Source of the DNA: Siderastrea radians
Taxonomy: Eukaryota; Cnidaria; Anthozoa; Scleractinia; Rhizangiidae
Assembly: GCA_964017195.1 (NCBI GenBank)
Contig: OZ024894.1
Location: forward strand, 6,499,037 to 6,563,036
Length of the DNA stretch: 64,000 nucleotides
Direction of reading: 5' to 3'
Both the position numbers and the translations under genes were made by a program. Numbering within the stretch: the first letter of the stretch is position 1; the number at the start of each line of letters is the position of its first letter. The notes beneath the pieces were generated by a model. That model was given only the letters and a program-made list of their open reading frames with translations, was not told the origin of the DNA and made no database searches. This document shows positions 20,809 through 30,821 of the stretch, piece after piece.

Positions 20809-22427
20809 AATCAGAGGGCTTCGTCCGAAAGGCACAAAAATTGCCTATGCTTATTGGAATTTACTGCTCACACCCCGAGGGAGTCCGCAAGCATCAAAAA
20901 ACAGCGATTCGACGTGCTGAAGAAGAAAACGCCTCCTAAGGGAGGCCACAAGTATTAAAGGTCCATAGCAGGCGAACGCCCAGTGCTACAACAACATCAA
21001 ACGAGAGCAGGAGGCACAGTCATCATGTTGAATGAAAACTTGTTATTTTGATTGTCAGACAAGACCTGTGAGTCAAGAAGTAATGACAATTTTTTGTAAA
21101 CAAATTTTGTGAAAATTTGAATTAAACACTGGTTATTTTTTCAACAACAAACTCTCTCTCTCTGTTTTGCCACGTTGTATTGGTGCGTTTCAAACGTTCT
21201 TATATTTGTTGTTTTTTAGTGTCACTGTTGGGTGGTTAGAGGAAGGGGGTACCCCACGACACCAGTCACCATAGCAACAGTGTAAAAAAAATTGGAAAAG
21301 TACTGCCACGCTCCTTGGAAAGCACGGACCATATTTGGATGGTTAGAAGAGGGGGCACCCATTTGGAATACGCATGCAATGGGTGCTGGGAAAAATAGAG
21401 GAGAAAATAGGGGGTGGGGGTACCCCTCCTTCATTACAGGTCAACCAGGTATCTTGGTGGAGCTGACAGGTGTCACGCAACCAATCTTCATGAAGTGGGT
21501 GACTCACGTGATGTCTGTCACATCATAACTTTCATGGGGGCGAGGCCTGTCACGTGGCAATAAATGAAGGGGTAGCCCCCTACCCCTCTTGTCTTTACCC
21601 AGGATCTTTTGCGAGGGCGAGTACAAAGGAAAACGATTTCACTTGGAACTCAATAATAATAATAATAATAATAATAGATCACGTGCCTCTGCTGACCTGT
21701 TGGGAATGTATGTTATTAAGCTTTTTTAAATTTTGACCAGCTCCCATGTGGCGGGAATGACCCTATGCTGACCGGTAGGGATTGCAAGCTCATATTTCAG
21801 GAAAAGGCGACGTCCATTAAGGTTGCAGGGTCCAGTCTAAAAGAAAAAGACTGCTGGCTGATAGACATTGCAGGCTCAGGCCTTAGGATAAGACCGTTGA
21901 CTAGGACCAGGTCAGAAAAAAGACGGCAAACCAGCAGGCTAGGCTCTCTGGAGAATTGGGATCGTGAGCCCTGGCCCAATGGGGAGTACTGCTGGCTAGC
22001 TCGATTAGAGAAGACCCCTGCCCGTTAAGGCTTTTGCGGGCTGAGGCTTCAGAGGAAGACTACTGACCAGTCACTAAAGAACAAATTTATGGCGTTTTCT
22101 TCCAGCGATTTTTCGCGATACCTTGCAATGCCTTGCAGCATACACAACCACCTCTAACCCTCCTCCTAGGGTGCCCTTATTTGGACGGAAACTAGACCAA
22201 GGGAGGTGCCTCACCTCCGGTCTTTGTTGATCCCATACCTCTCTCTGCCAAGCCTCTGTAGCTACACACAGCTCAGGTTAGCTTCGAGTAGCTCAAACAT
22301 AAGCATTTCTCAAGACAATAATTGTAGCAAAAGCAACCTTGGAGAGCTCACGTGACAATCACTTTTATTCACGTTCGTTACAATACAATTTCATCTGGTC
22401 AACTTGGTTCACTGCAAAGTCTCATGG

Positions 22428-23138
22428 TCAACTTTCTTTGTCTTCTTCGTCTTCTTCCTCCTCCTCCTCCTCCTCCTCCTCCTTCTCCTCCTCCTCCTCC
22501 TCCTCCTCTTCTTCTTCGTTCTTAGGGACTGGCCGTGGATGAAAAATTCTGTTCAATAAAAATTTTCGCCTATCCACGGCTGCGTCTGCGGCCTCTTCAT
22601 AATCCATATCTTCTTCTTCGTGCATGAAACGACGTAGGGTTTTCATGACTGCTTCGTGTACGGGATCACGTTTAAGACGACGGAACTTCTTGAGATAGTG
22701 CAGGTACAGCCTCCGTAACTTTGCTCTGAAAACTGGCAATAAAGCATTGAAAGCTTTGGCTTGAGCAACGGCTTCAGATGCCCCCTTTTCCACTAGCCAC
22801 TCCACTTGCTTTCCGAAGCGTGAACTAAGGGACTCTTTAACTTTGGCACGGAGATCTTCCCATGGATCAACGATGTCATATTCCACCTCACTGTCGTCTT
22901 CGTCCTCGGAATCGATTTCCATGTCTTCATCGTCATTTTCTTTATCCTCTGAATCCTCGTTTATGCTTCCTTCGTCTGACCCAACTTCAGACACCACGTC
23001 CTCTGGGGAGACAGTAGCCATGGTTGTACTTTCCCCTTGTTGTTGTTCTAAACGTTTCCAACAACCCCGCTTCTCGTGACGGTCTCTATTGTAGCTTCGA
23101 CTGAACGGTTTTTGACAATACTGGCAAAGATGTGCCAT
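22428..23138 (-). CDS. Zinc-finger/acidic protein, left palindrome copy
   Basis: 236 residues. A single C2HC-type finger at residues 5-26 (C5, C8, H21, C26, with QKPFSRSYNRDRH) is followed by an acidic stretch (about 50-90, many Asp/Glu/Ser). A helical middle (about 90-200, WEDLRAKVKESL and YLHYLKKFRRLKR) leads to a poly-Glu tail encoded by a GAGGAG microsatellite. The finger suggests nucleic-acid binding; the family was not recognised. A TATA box lies at 23200-23209 and AATAAA (minus) at 22364-22369, so the gene has a compact virus-like layout. It differs from the right copy at two or three residues (KKF versus KWY). Confidence 0.75.
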   Translation of the reverse strand: MAHLCQYCQKPFSRSYNRDRHEKRGCWKRLEQQQGESTTMATVSPEDVVSEVGSDEGSINEDSEDKENDDEDMEIDSEDEDDSEVEYDIVDPWEDLRAKVKESLSSRFGKQVEWLVEKGASEAVAQAKAFNALLPVFRAKLRRLYLHYLKKFRRLKRDPVHEAVMKTLRRFMHEEEDMDYEEAADAAVDRRKFLLNRIFHPRPVPKNEEEEEEEEEEEKEEEEEEEEEEDEEDKES

Positions 23139-23199
23139 ACACTAACTCATGCAGACTCCGCGCTCTTTTACTCAAAATGAGCACCATGCACTTGGCGAC

Positions 23200-23209
23200 T
23201 ATTTATATA
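23200..23209 (-). promoter_or_regulatory. TATA box of left zinc-finger gene
   Basis: TATATAAATA on the minus strand, about 62 nt upstream of the ATG. The mirrored box is at 23678-23687. Confidence 0.7.
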
Positions 23210-23342
23210 TGTTTGCAGTGCAACTCAATTTGAGTGAGTGACTCAAACTCATAATGAGCAATGCATTTTGAGCGCGAGTAACCCAGTTAATCGATGAGTT
23301 GCTCACCCATATACTCATAGCGCATGAGTAACTCATAATGAG

Positions 23343-23544
23343 TTTTGCATGCATGCCCTACTCAGTTCCTGGGAGAGAACACTCCGAGTTGGTCTTGGAG
23401 CTCCTCTGAGGTACTCTGAGCTACTCTCTGCCCTACTCTGAGCTGCTACTCTCTGATCTACTCCGAGCTGATTACCGCCTTACTATGAGTTACTCTTAGT
23501 TACTCTGAACTGCTTTGAGCTGCCCTCACGCTCAAAATGCATTG
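23343..23544. promoter_or_regulatory. Palindrome core with CTCTGAGCTACTC-type repeats
   Basis: The 202-bp unpaired centre is packed with degenerate TACTCTGAGCT and CTCCGAGCTG words, while the flanking arms carry ATGAGTTACTCA-like words. It lies between two divergent TATA boxes and could be a shared enhancer or a recombination/replication point. Confidence 0.5.
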
Positions 23545-23677
23545 CTCATTATGAGTTACTCATGCGCTATGAGTATATGGGTGAGCAACTCATCGATTAA
23601 CTGGGTTACTCGCGCTCAAAATGCATTGCTCATTATGAGTTTGAGTCACTCACTCAAATTGAGTTGCACTGCAAACA

Positions 23678-23687
23678 TATATAAATA
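23678..23687 (+). promoter_or_regulatory. TATA box of right zinc-finger gene
   Basis: TATATAAATA, about 62 nt upstream of the ATG at 23749. Confidence 0.7.
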
Positions 23688-23748
23688 GTCGCCAAGTGCA
23701 TGGTGCTCATTTTGAGTAAAAAAGCGCCGAGTCTGCATGAGTTAGTGT

Positions 23749-24462
23749 ATGGCACATCTTTGCCAGTATTGTCAAAAACCGTTCAGTCGAAGCTACAATA
23801 GAGACCGTCACGAGAAGCGGGGTTGTTGGAAACGTTTAGAACAACAACAAGGGGAAAGTACAACCATGGCTACTGTCTCCCCAGAGGACGTGGTGTCTGA
23901 AGTTGGGTCAGACGAAGGAAGCATAAACGAGGATTCAGAGGATAAAGAAAATGACGATGAAGACATGGAAATCGATTCCGAGGACGAAGACGACAGTGAG
24001 GTGGAATATGACATCGTTGATCCATGGGAAGATCTCCGTGCCAAAGTTAAAGAGTCCCTTAGTTCACGCTTCGGAAAGCAAGTGGAGTGGCTAGTGGAAA
24101 AGGGGGCATCTGAAGCCGTTGCTCAAGCCAAAGCTTTCAATGCTTTATTGCCAGTTTTCAGAGCAAAGTTACGGAGGCTGTACCTGCACTATCTCAAGTG
24201 GTACCGTCGTCTTAAACGTGATCCCGTACACGAAGCAGTCATGAAAACCCTACGTCGTTTCATGCACGAAGAAGAAGATATGGATTATGAAGAGGCCGCA
24301 GACGCAGCCGTGGATAGGCGAAAATTTTTATTGAACAGAATTTTTCATCCACGGCCAGTCCCTAAGAACGAAGAAGAGGAGGAGGAGGAGGAGGAGGAGG
24401 AGAAGGAGGAGGAGGAGGAGGAGGAGGAGGAGGAAGAAGACGAAGAAGACAAAGAAAGTTGA
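23749..24462 (+). CDS. Zinc-finger/acidic protein, right palindrome copy
   Basis: 237 residues, practically identical to the left copy: C2HC finger at residues 5-26, acidic middle, basic helical part (YLHYLKWYRRLKR) and poly-Glu tail one residue longer. AATAAA at 24521-24526 follows the stop by about 60 nt. Near-identity of both copies, including untranslated regions, means recent duplication or ongoing gene conversion. Antisense serine-rich open frames are shadows of the GAGGAG tract. Confidence 0.75.
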   Translation: MAHLCQYCQKPFSRSYNRDRHEKRGCWKRLEQQQGESTTMATVSPEDVVSEVGSDEGSINEDSEDKENDDEDMEIDSEDEDDSEVEYDIVDPWEDLRAKVKESLSSRFGKQVEWLVEKGASEAVAQAKAFNALLPVFRAKLRRLYLHYLKWYRRLKRDPVHEAVMKTLRRFMHEEEDMDYEEAADAAVDRRKFLLNRIFHPRPVPKNEEEEEEEEEEEKEEEEEEEEEEEDEEDKES

Positions 24463-25225
24463 CCATGAGACTTTGCAGTGAACCAAGTTGACCAGATGAA
24501 ATTGTATTGTAACGAACGTGAATAAAAGTGATTGTCACGTGAGCTCTCCAAGGTTGCTTTTGCTACAATTATTGTCTTGAGAAATGCTTATGTTTGAGCT
24601 ACTCGAAGCTAATCTGAGCTGTGTGTAGCTACAGAGGCTTGGCAGAGAGAGGTATGGGATCAACAAAGACCGGAGGTGAGGCACCTCCCTTGGTCTAGTT
24701 TCCGTCCAAATAAGGGCACCCTAGGAGGAGGGTTAGAGGTGGTTGTGTATGCTGCAAGGCATTGCAAGGTATCGCGAAAAATCGCTGGAAGAAAACGCCA
24801 TAAATTTGTTCTTTAGTGACTGGTCAGTAGTCTTCCTCTGAAGCCTCAGCCCGCAAAAGCCTTAACGGGCAGGGGTCTTCTCTAATCGAGCTAGCCAGCA
24901 GTACTCCCCATTGGGCCAGGGCTCACGATCCCAATTTCTCCAGAGCAGCTCCAGAGAGACTAGCCTGCTGGTTTGCCGTCTTTTTTCTGACCTGGTCCTA
25001 GTCAACGGTCTTACCCTAAGGCCTGAGCCTGCAATGTCTATCAGCCAGCAGTCTTTTTCTTTTAGACTGGACCCTGCAACCTTAATGGACGTCGCCTTTT
25101 CCTGAAATATGAGCCTGCAATCCCTACCGGTCAGCATAGGGTCATTCCCGCCACATGGGAGCTGGTCAAAATTTAAAAAAGCTTAATAACATACATTCCC
25201 AACAGGTCAGCAGAGGCACGTGATC

Positions 25226-25262
<37 letters not shown>

Positions 25263-26127
25263 GAGTTCCAAGTGAAATCGTTTTCCTTTGTACTCGCCCT
25301 CGCAAAAGATCCTGGGTAAAGACAAGAGGGGTAGGGGGCTACCCCTTCATTTATTGCCACGTGACAGGCCTCGCCCCCATGAAAGTTATGACGTGACAGA
25401 CATCACGTGAGTCACCCACTTCATGAAGATTGGTTGCGTGACACCTGTCAGCTCCACCAAGATACCTGGTTGACCTGTAATGAAGGAGGGGTACCCCCAC
25501 CCCCTATTTTCTCCTCTATTTTTCCCAGCACCCATTGCATGCGTATTCCAAATGGGTGCCCCCTCTTCTAACCATCCAAATATGGTCCGTGCTTTCCAAG
25601 GAGCGTGGCAGTACTTTTCCACTTTTTTTTACACTGTTGCTATGGTGACTGGTGTCGTGGGGTACCCCCTTCCTCTAACCACCCAACAGTGACACTAAAA
25701 AACAACAAATATAAGAACGTTTGAAACGCACCAATACAACGTGGCAAAACAGAGAGAGAGAGAGTTTGTTGTTGAAAAAATAACCAGTGTTTAATTCAAA
25801 TTTTCACAAAATTTGTTTACAAAAAATTGTCATTACTTCTTGACTCACAGGTCTTGTCTGACAATCAAAATAACAAGTTTTCATTCAACATGATGACTGT
25901 GCCTCCTGCTCTCGTTTGATGTTGTTGTAGCACTGGGCGTTCGCCTGCTATGGACCTTTAATACTTGTGGCCTCCCTTAGGAGGCGTTTTCTTCTTCAGC
26001 ACGTCGAATCGCTGTTTTTCTGATTGGTTGTTTCACTTGATCATTTTGTCCATAAATTCGGTGTTTTCTTAACTTGTTTCTTCATTCTCAAAAAAGACGA
26101 AGAAGAGAGAGAGAGAACTCAGGTAAA

Positions 26128-26808
26128 ATGCCTCCAAACATGATGACTAATGAAGAAGAAATGCAATTGACTATTGGTCATGGACATGTATTGTATACGG
26201 GGGGTGCAGACGGAACAGACACCCTAGCAGAGGAAATGGCCAGGGAATATGGAATGCAAATTGAAGTGATTGTTCCGCCAAATCATCCCCGTGCAAAGTT
26301 CACTTCACCTGCTTCTGTCGAAGTGTTGATACAAGCCGATCCTGCCATAGGTGCTGCTGCTCACAAGTTGTGTAAACGTGTTCCAACTCACTTTTACACT
26401 CTCTCCCTCTTGCAGCGCAATTACCACATTGCCAGAAAAGCCCATACCGTCTTTGCCTTTGGAAAACTGTGTGCAGACAAAAAAAGAGTGGAAGGAGGAA
26501 CTGGGTGGACTGTGCAATTAGCCATAGATCAGGGTAAAGAAGTCTTCCTGTTTGACACCAACACCAATCAGTGGTATCGGTCAGAAAATACCTACAACAT
26601 CGAAAACTCCTGTCTCAAAAAAGTGACATCATTTAAACCCTGGGGCACTCTTCGACTACCCACCCTTCATCAGAGCAGTGCTGTGGTTGGTTCGCGAGAC
26701 ATTACTCCTGCAACAAGGGCAGCAATCAAGAACTTGTTCCAGAGAACATTCTGTCTACCCGAAAACATTGAGCAAGTAAGACTAGAGCTGGAAGGACTTC
26801 ATTTGTAA
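26128..26808 (+). CDS. SLOG/DprA-like Rossmann-fold protein of the Polinton
   Basis: 226 residues from the ATG at 26128. The nucleotide-binding loop GGADGTD (25-31) is followed by LAEEMAREYG, then RNYHIARKAH (97-106), a GGTGW loop (123-127) and KEVFLFD (137-143). This order of GGAxGxD and GGTG loops is typical of the SLOG superfamily (DprA, LOG, YspA-like), which bind nucleotides or nucleic acid ligands. The C-terminal 80 residues are specific to this protein. It starts about 110 bp beyond the right palindrome arm and is followed by the basic protein gene after only 3 nt. The substrate is unknown; a sensor or nucleotide-hydrolase role is inference. Confidence 0.7.
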   Translation: MPPNMMTNEEEMQLTIGHGHVLYTGGADGTDTLAEEMAREYGMQIEVIVPPNHPRAKFTSPASVEVLIQADPAIGAAAHKLCKRVPTHFYTLSLLQRNYHIARKAHTVFAFGKLCADKKRVEGGTGWTVQLAIDQGKEVFLFDTNTNQWYRSENTYNIENSCLKKVTSFKPWGTLRLPTLHQSSAVVGSRDITPATRAAIKNLFQRTFCLPENIEQVRLELEGLHL

Positions 26809-26811
26809 AAC

Positions 26812-27066
26812 ATGAAGCGTGTTCGTTTTTCAAACCAAGTCAAAACTTACACTCCTGTCATGAGCAATAACACTTTTTATTTACTCCGATTTGAACCTCT
26901 TGTTTCGGAGGAAGACATAACTGTGAGATCTTCTCCTTTTCAATCAAAACGAAAACGACTGAAAAAATACATGCATTTAATTCATAGTCGACGAAAAGAA
27001 AAATTCAGTGACAAAAAACGTGTGCGTTTACGACAATTGTTAGATAAAGCTAATAAACATTTGTAA
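26812..27066 (+). CDS. Small basic protein with RVxF-like motif
   Basis: 84 residues, starting 3 nt after the stop of the SLOG gene, followed by AATAAA near 27087. The N-terminus KRVRFSNQVKTY fits the RVxF docking motif for protein phosphatase 1. The second half is very basic (SKRKRLKKY, SRRKEKF, DKKRVRLRQLL). This short protein was not recognised as a known family. A PP1-targeting or DNA-binding role is a guess. Confidence 0.55.
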   Translation: MKRVRFSNQVKTYTPVMSNNTFYLLRFEPLVSEEDITVRSSPFQSKRKRLKKYMHLIHSRRKEKFSDKKRVRLRQLLDKANKHL

Positions 27067-27114
27067 TTGTTCTACTTGGGTTAAATAATAAACATGAAAA
27101 CGTCACGCTATATG

Positions 27115-27800
27115 TCTTATTGATTGTCTTTCCATATTCCCTCATAATAATGACAAACCTTACGCCAATGTCTCGATGTTTCACGCAAGTCTGGAAATTT
27201 AACATCCAAACACGTTCTCATTTTTTCGAAGTCTTTCATAAACATCGGTCTTGCCCACTTTGCCAATGTTGAAAAATCATTACAATGTCGTAAAGCAAAC
27301 GGCAACACACGATGCAGTAATGTCCACGTGAGGGATTCATCCGCAGTTCCTCTCTCTGAAGCGTGACGGATGCAATTTTCTTCATCGACCCAGACAAGGG
27401 TCACCAATTCAATAAAAGCCGCCACGCGATCTCTATTCAACACACGCCACGTTTCTTCTCTTCTTTCTCTGATCCTCTCGGCCAATCGAGCCAAATGAGA
27501 TCTGTCGGGTCTTGTTATTAAACGCAATGCTTCTCGTCCAAAAATATTCTGAAAAGAATCCAAACATCGCAAAGGTCTTCGACGTGGCTTCATAATTTCA
27601 CCCTTACACGCTTCAGACATGAACCAAAATGACGCCGTTACCGACAAACAAACCAATGCAATCATAATTAATAATAAACCTAAGATCTCGTGACGTATTT
27701 CCCCTATGCCTCGACCTCACATCGAGACCCAACATGAAAGCGAGGTTTTTTGGAACATGAAAGCGAGGTAAATTACCCTCAACCAGCCTACAGTACTACT
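27115..27800 (-). repeat. Right terminal inverted repeat of the Polinton
   Basis: Uninterrupted counterpart of the left repeat; it provides the empty sites for the TA-MITE and the 1,033-bp element. Confidence 0.85.
27117..27620 (-). CDS. Polinton TIR gene, right (intact) copy; unknown function
   Basis: 167 residues if MSEACK is the start; an upstream in-frame Met at 27665 would add a 15-residue hydrophobic leader. The protein has Arg-rich N-terminal KPRRRPLRC, a likely helix ARLAERIRERREETW, then DRVAAFIELVTLVWVDEEN and LPFALRHCNDF. The stop lies just inside the terminal repeat. Because the gene is inside the inverted repeat, each intact element would carry two copies. No family was recognised. 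Confidence 0.6.
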   Translation of the reverse strand: MSEACKGEIMKPRRRPLRCLDSFQNIFGREALRLITRPDRSHLARLAERIRERREETWRVLNRDRVAAFIELVTLVWVDEENCIRHASERGTADESLTWTLLHRVLPFALRHCNDFSTLAKWARPMFMKDFEKMRTCLDVKFPDLRETSRHWRKVCHYYEGIWKDNQ

Positions 27801-27901
27801 CTTACATATATTAAAGGCCGATAAATTTTACAAAACATAATAAAAAATTAGCTGGAGATATTTGGAGATAGAGGCGTTTTGCAACTTTAAACTTTGCCTC
27901 C

Positions 27902-28331
27902 TGAAGAGGCGAAGGGCCGCTCCGATAAGTGTACCGCACGACTTTTCATAAGTACATAAACCCTTCCAGCAAATGAATTGACTTTTATTGCATGAAGAAA
28001 CAAAAAGTAAATTCCTAGGATAAAATAAAATGAATTACAATATAGCAATTAACCGAAAAGAACAGAAGAAATGAACGAAATACAAGAGCAAACAACGAAT
28101 AAAGACGGCTTACCAAATGCTGGAGATAGGAAGGAGTTCAGGGAACCAAAAAATCACATACGTTACGAACGACCGTAGAAGTTACACTGAAGTAGATCAG
28201 AATGTGGAAAACTTAATGTGGAATGAACAGAACGAAATTTACATAGCAAATTAAAATAAAAGCATGCAAAAGCGAGAAAAAACATTAACATATGTAACAA
28301 AGAACAAAAGAAAAAACGAATAGCCACAACA
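27902..28331 (-). repeat. BEL/Pao 3' LTR
   Basis: 430 bp; downstream LTR in the minus-strand orientation of the element. Confidence 0.92.
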
Positions 28332-28407
28332 TCCTGGGGGGCTAGGCTGAATGTAGATAAACGTTCAGCAAATATGCGACAATCGCATTAAATCTTTAAA
28401 TAGTTCC

Positions 28408-30663
28408 TCAAGCTGCTTCTTCCAGCAAACATAGCTTGGAGATTGGTCTTATCAAGGTAGAGGTGGTAGTCTTGATCTCGGCCACGCGTAGTCGATCATC
28501 AGGGCCTGGAAAAGTCTTGATAACGCGACCAAGGAGCCATCGTCCCCGTGGGGAATTGTCGTCCACAACCAAGACAAGATCTCCGATCGCCAAATTGCCT
28601 TTCTCACGTACCCATTTCTGACGTTGTTGCAACGCCGGGACATACGCACGGATCCATCGCTTCCAAAAGCAGTCAGCTAGAAATTGAGCCTGTCTCCATT
28701 GCTTCCTTCGATAGACGTCTTCACGTACAAATGATCCAGGAGGCAGTGCAAGGTTTCGTCGCTGAAGTAAGAGATGACTTGGAGTAAGAGGTTCGCAGTC
28801 GCTTGGATCGTCGCTACTTGGGGTTAGAGGGCGACTGTTCAGGATGATTACAACTTCAGGTAACACAGTACGTAGAGTTTCCAGACTGACTAGCGCGTTT
28901 TGGTTTCCAAGAATCGCTCTCATTGACTTACGAACACTTCGAATAAGCCTTTCCCATGCCCCATTCATGTGACTAGCCGCGGGTGGTTGGAATTTCCACT
29001 CGGGTCTTGGGCACAAATGGTAGCTTATCTCGTCTTTAATCAGGCGTTTATTCAGCTCGTCTTGATCCCATTCTCGAATGGATTGCTGAATTTCTTTGTC
29101 TACCCCCACAAAGTTGGTTCCGTTATCACTCCAGATTTCTTTAGGACAGCCACGGTTTGAAATAAACCTGCGGAGGGCTTGGATAAAGGCGTCAGTCTCC
29201 AGAGAACTCACGTCCTCGATATGAACGGCACGGCTGGTAAAGCAGGTGAAAATACATCCGTACACCTTGTCTGAACCCCGTCCGCGCTTCACATGGAATG
29301 GCCCAAAGAAATCCACCCCAGTATAGGTAAACGGTGGCTCGTAAGGGATAAGACGTTCTTTAGGCAGCAGGTCGGCCATCAACTGCTGCATAGGAGTTTC
29401 GTTTCGCTTGCGGCAATTAATAAACTTGCGCAGTATTTGACGGACGAGTGATCTTGCTTGTAATATCCAAAACCTCTGGCGCATGGCAGAGAGTACGTGC
29501 TCACGACCAGCATGGCCCAAGGACTCGTGATAGTGAGGCACTATTATGGAGGAGATAGGATAATCTTTAGGAAGTAGCATTGGATGGACGGCATCCAATG
29601 GAATCGGGGCATGTCGAATTCTTCCTCCCACGCGAAGAATTCCTTCAACCAGCACAGGGGAGAGATTAACAAGTTTGCTGTGGCCTTTGACCTCACGTCC
29701 ACTGCTTAAGGATTCGATTTCTTCAGGGAAATACTGGCGTTGAACCAACTGGACAATCTTCTGCGTAGAATTTCGGGTCTCTTCAATGCTTATCCCTCTT
29801 AACTTGAGGGGAGCGTTCTTGTCCTTGATGTAGTCAATAAAGCGCAATAGCCATGTCATGAGTGTCTGCAAACGCGACCAAGAAGAACAACGTCTTAGGA
29901 ACAGGTCCAGCGAAGATCCATCTGAAATGAGTGCAACGTGACTTTCAAGTCGAATTTCTTCGTCGTCATCAGGAATTTTACCGATTTTCCTAACAGGCCA
30001 ATGTTCCTCGGATTGTAACAGGAACTTTGGTCCGGACAACCAGCGACAATTCGGCTTAAACGAATGTATTTCCATCCCTCGAGAGCCCTCATCAGCAGGA
30101 TTGAGAGACGTCAGCACATGTCGCCATTGCTCGGGGGCCGAAACATCATGAATCTCAGTAACTCTGTTAGCAATAAAGGGCTTGAATCGTCTCTTCTCGT
30201 TGGTGATGTATTGAAGGACTGTCAGGGAGTCTGACCAAAAGGTGACACTACGAACGGGCAGGTCCAACTCATCATGAATCAGCACGTGAAGACGCGTAGA
30301 GACCACAGCTGCCTGTAGTTCCAAACGCGGAACGGACCATTGCTTTAACGGTGTGTTGCGTGTTTCCCCCATGACGAAAGCGCAATGAACGTTTCCTTGA
30401 TCATCAACGAGTCTCAGGTAGCTAACGGCAGCGTAACCATGGTTACATGCATCGGAGAAGTAGTGAAGCTGGATGTTGGTGATACTGGCATGAAAAGGGT
30501 TCCTAAAACATCTCGGAATCTTGATTTTTGCAAAAAAGGGAAGGGACTCCACCCATCTGTGCCACTGTGTCAGCAGCGGTTCTGGTACACGTTCACCCCA
30601 CTGGATTCCCATTCTCCATAGTTCTTGAAGTAGAACCTTTACTGCGAGAATGAAAGGACTCAC
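28408..30663 (-). pseudogene. BEL/Pao pol, C-terminal half: RNase H and integrase
   Basis: A 751-codon frame. RNase H acidic residues are seen in [19 protein letters not shown] and FWSDSLTV. The integrase zinc-binding region [10 protein letters not shown] follows, though only one Cys of the usual CxxC pair is clear (FINCRKR). The integrase core has the D,D,E triad in [17 protein letters not shown] and [14 protein letters not shown]5641-like C-terminal domain ([19 protein letters not shown]) ends the protein. It is frameshifted relative to the upstream RT frame (break near 30855), so the polyprotein is interrupted although this half looks intact. Confidence 0.9.
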
Positions 30664-30821
30664 AAACCCAAGCGGATCGAAGAGAGAGCTAACCGTCGAC
30701 AGAATGCCACGTTTAGTCGGCGGCTTGTTAGTGGGTACAACTTTAAACAGGAAAGTATCCGAGTCTGCATCCCAGTGTAGCCCAAGTGCACGCCCGATTG
30801 GTAGCTGATCAAGATCTAGAT

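Larger units (their letters stand above)
20896..26019. repeat. Giant palindrome: 2.45 kb arms around a 202-bp core
   Basis: Left arm 20896-23342 and right arm 23545-26019 are reverse complements with very few differences, mainly in the AAT/ATT microsatellite (21651-21676 versus 25228-25262), a small indel near 24943, and the GAGGAG tract. Each arm contains one zinc-finger/acidic protein gene and, at its outer end, the same basic C-terminus (KKKTPPKGGHKY then stop). No target duplication was found at the outer borders, so it looks like an inverted duplication within the Polinton and not a separate transposon. Confidence 0.9.
17530..27800. mobile_element. Polinton/Maverick-type element, degenerate, 10.27 kb
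   Basis: Termini AGTAGTACTG and CAGTACTACT are flanked by an exact 6-bp duplication CTTACA (17524-17529 and 27801-27806). A 6-bp duplication and an AG start are standard for Polintons, which use a retrovirus-like integrase. Long terminal inverted repeats contain a gene. Interior genes: a polB C-terminal fragment, a SLOG-like protein, a small basic protein and two zinc-finger/acidic protein genes in a palindrome. Integrase, capsid proteins, ATPase and protease were not found, so the element cannot be autonomous. It resembles virus-like Polinton/adintovirus elements, but the missing hallmark genes prevent finer placement. Confidence 0.85.

Noticed and set aside
22339..24551. Serine-rich open frames antisense to the zinc-finger genes
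   Set aside because: They are shadows of the GAGGAG/poly-Glu tract and the acidic region on the coding strand.
20896..26019. Palindrome as an independent foldback transposon
   Set aside because: No target duplication or terminal motif was found at its outer borders, so an internal inverted duplication is preferred.
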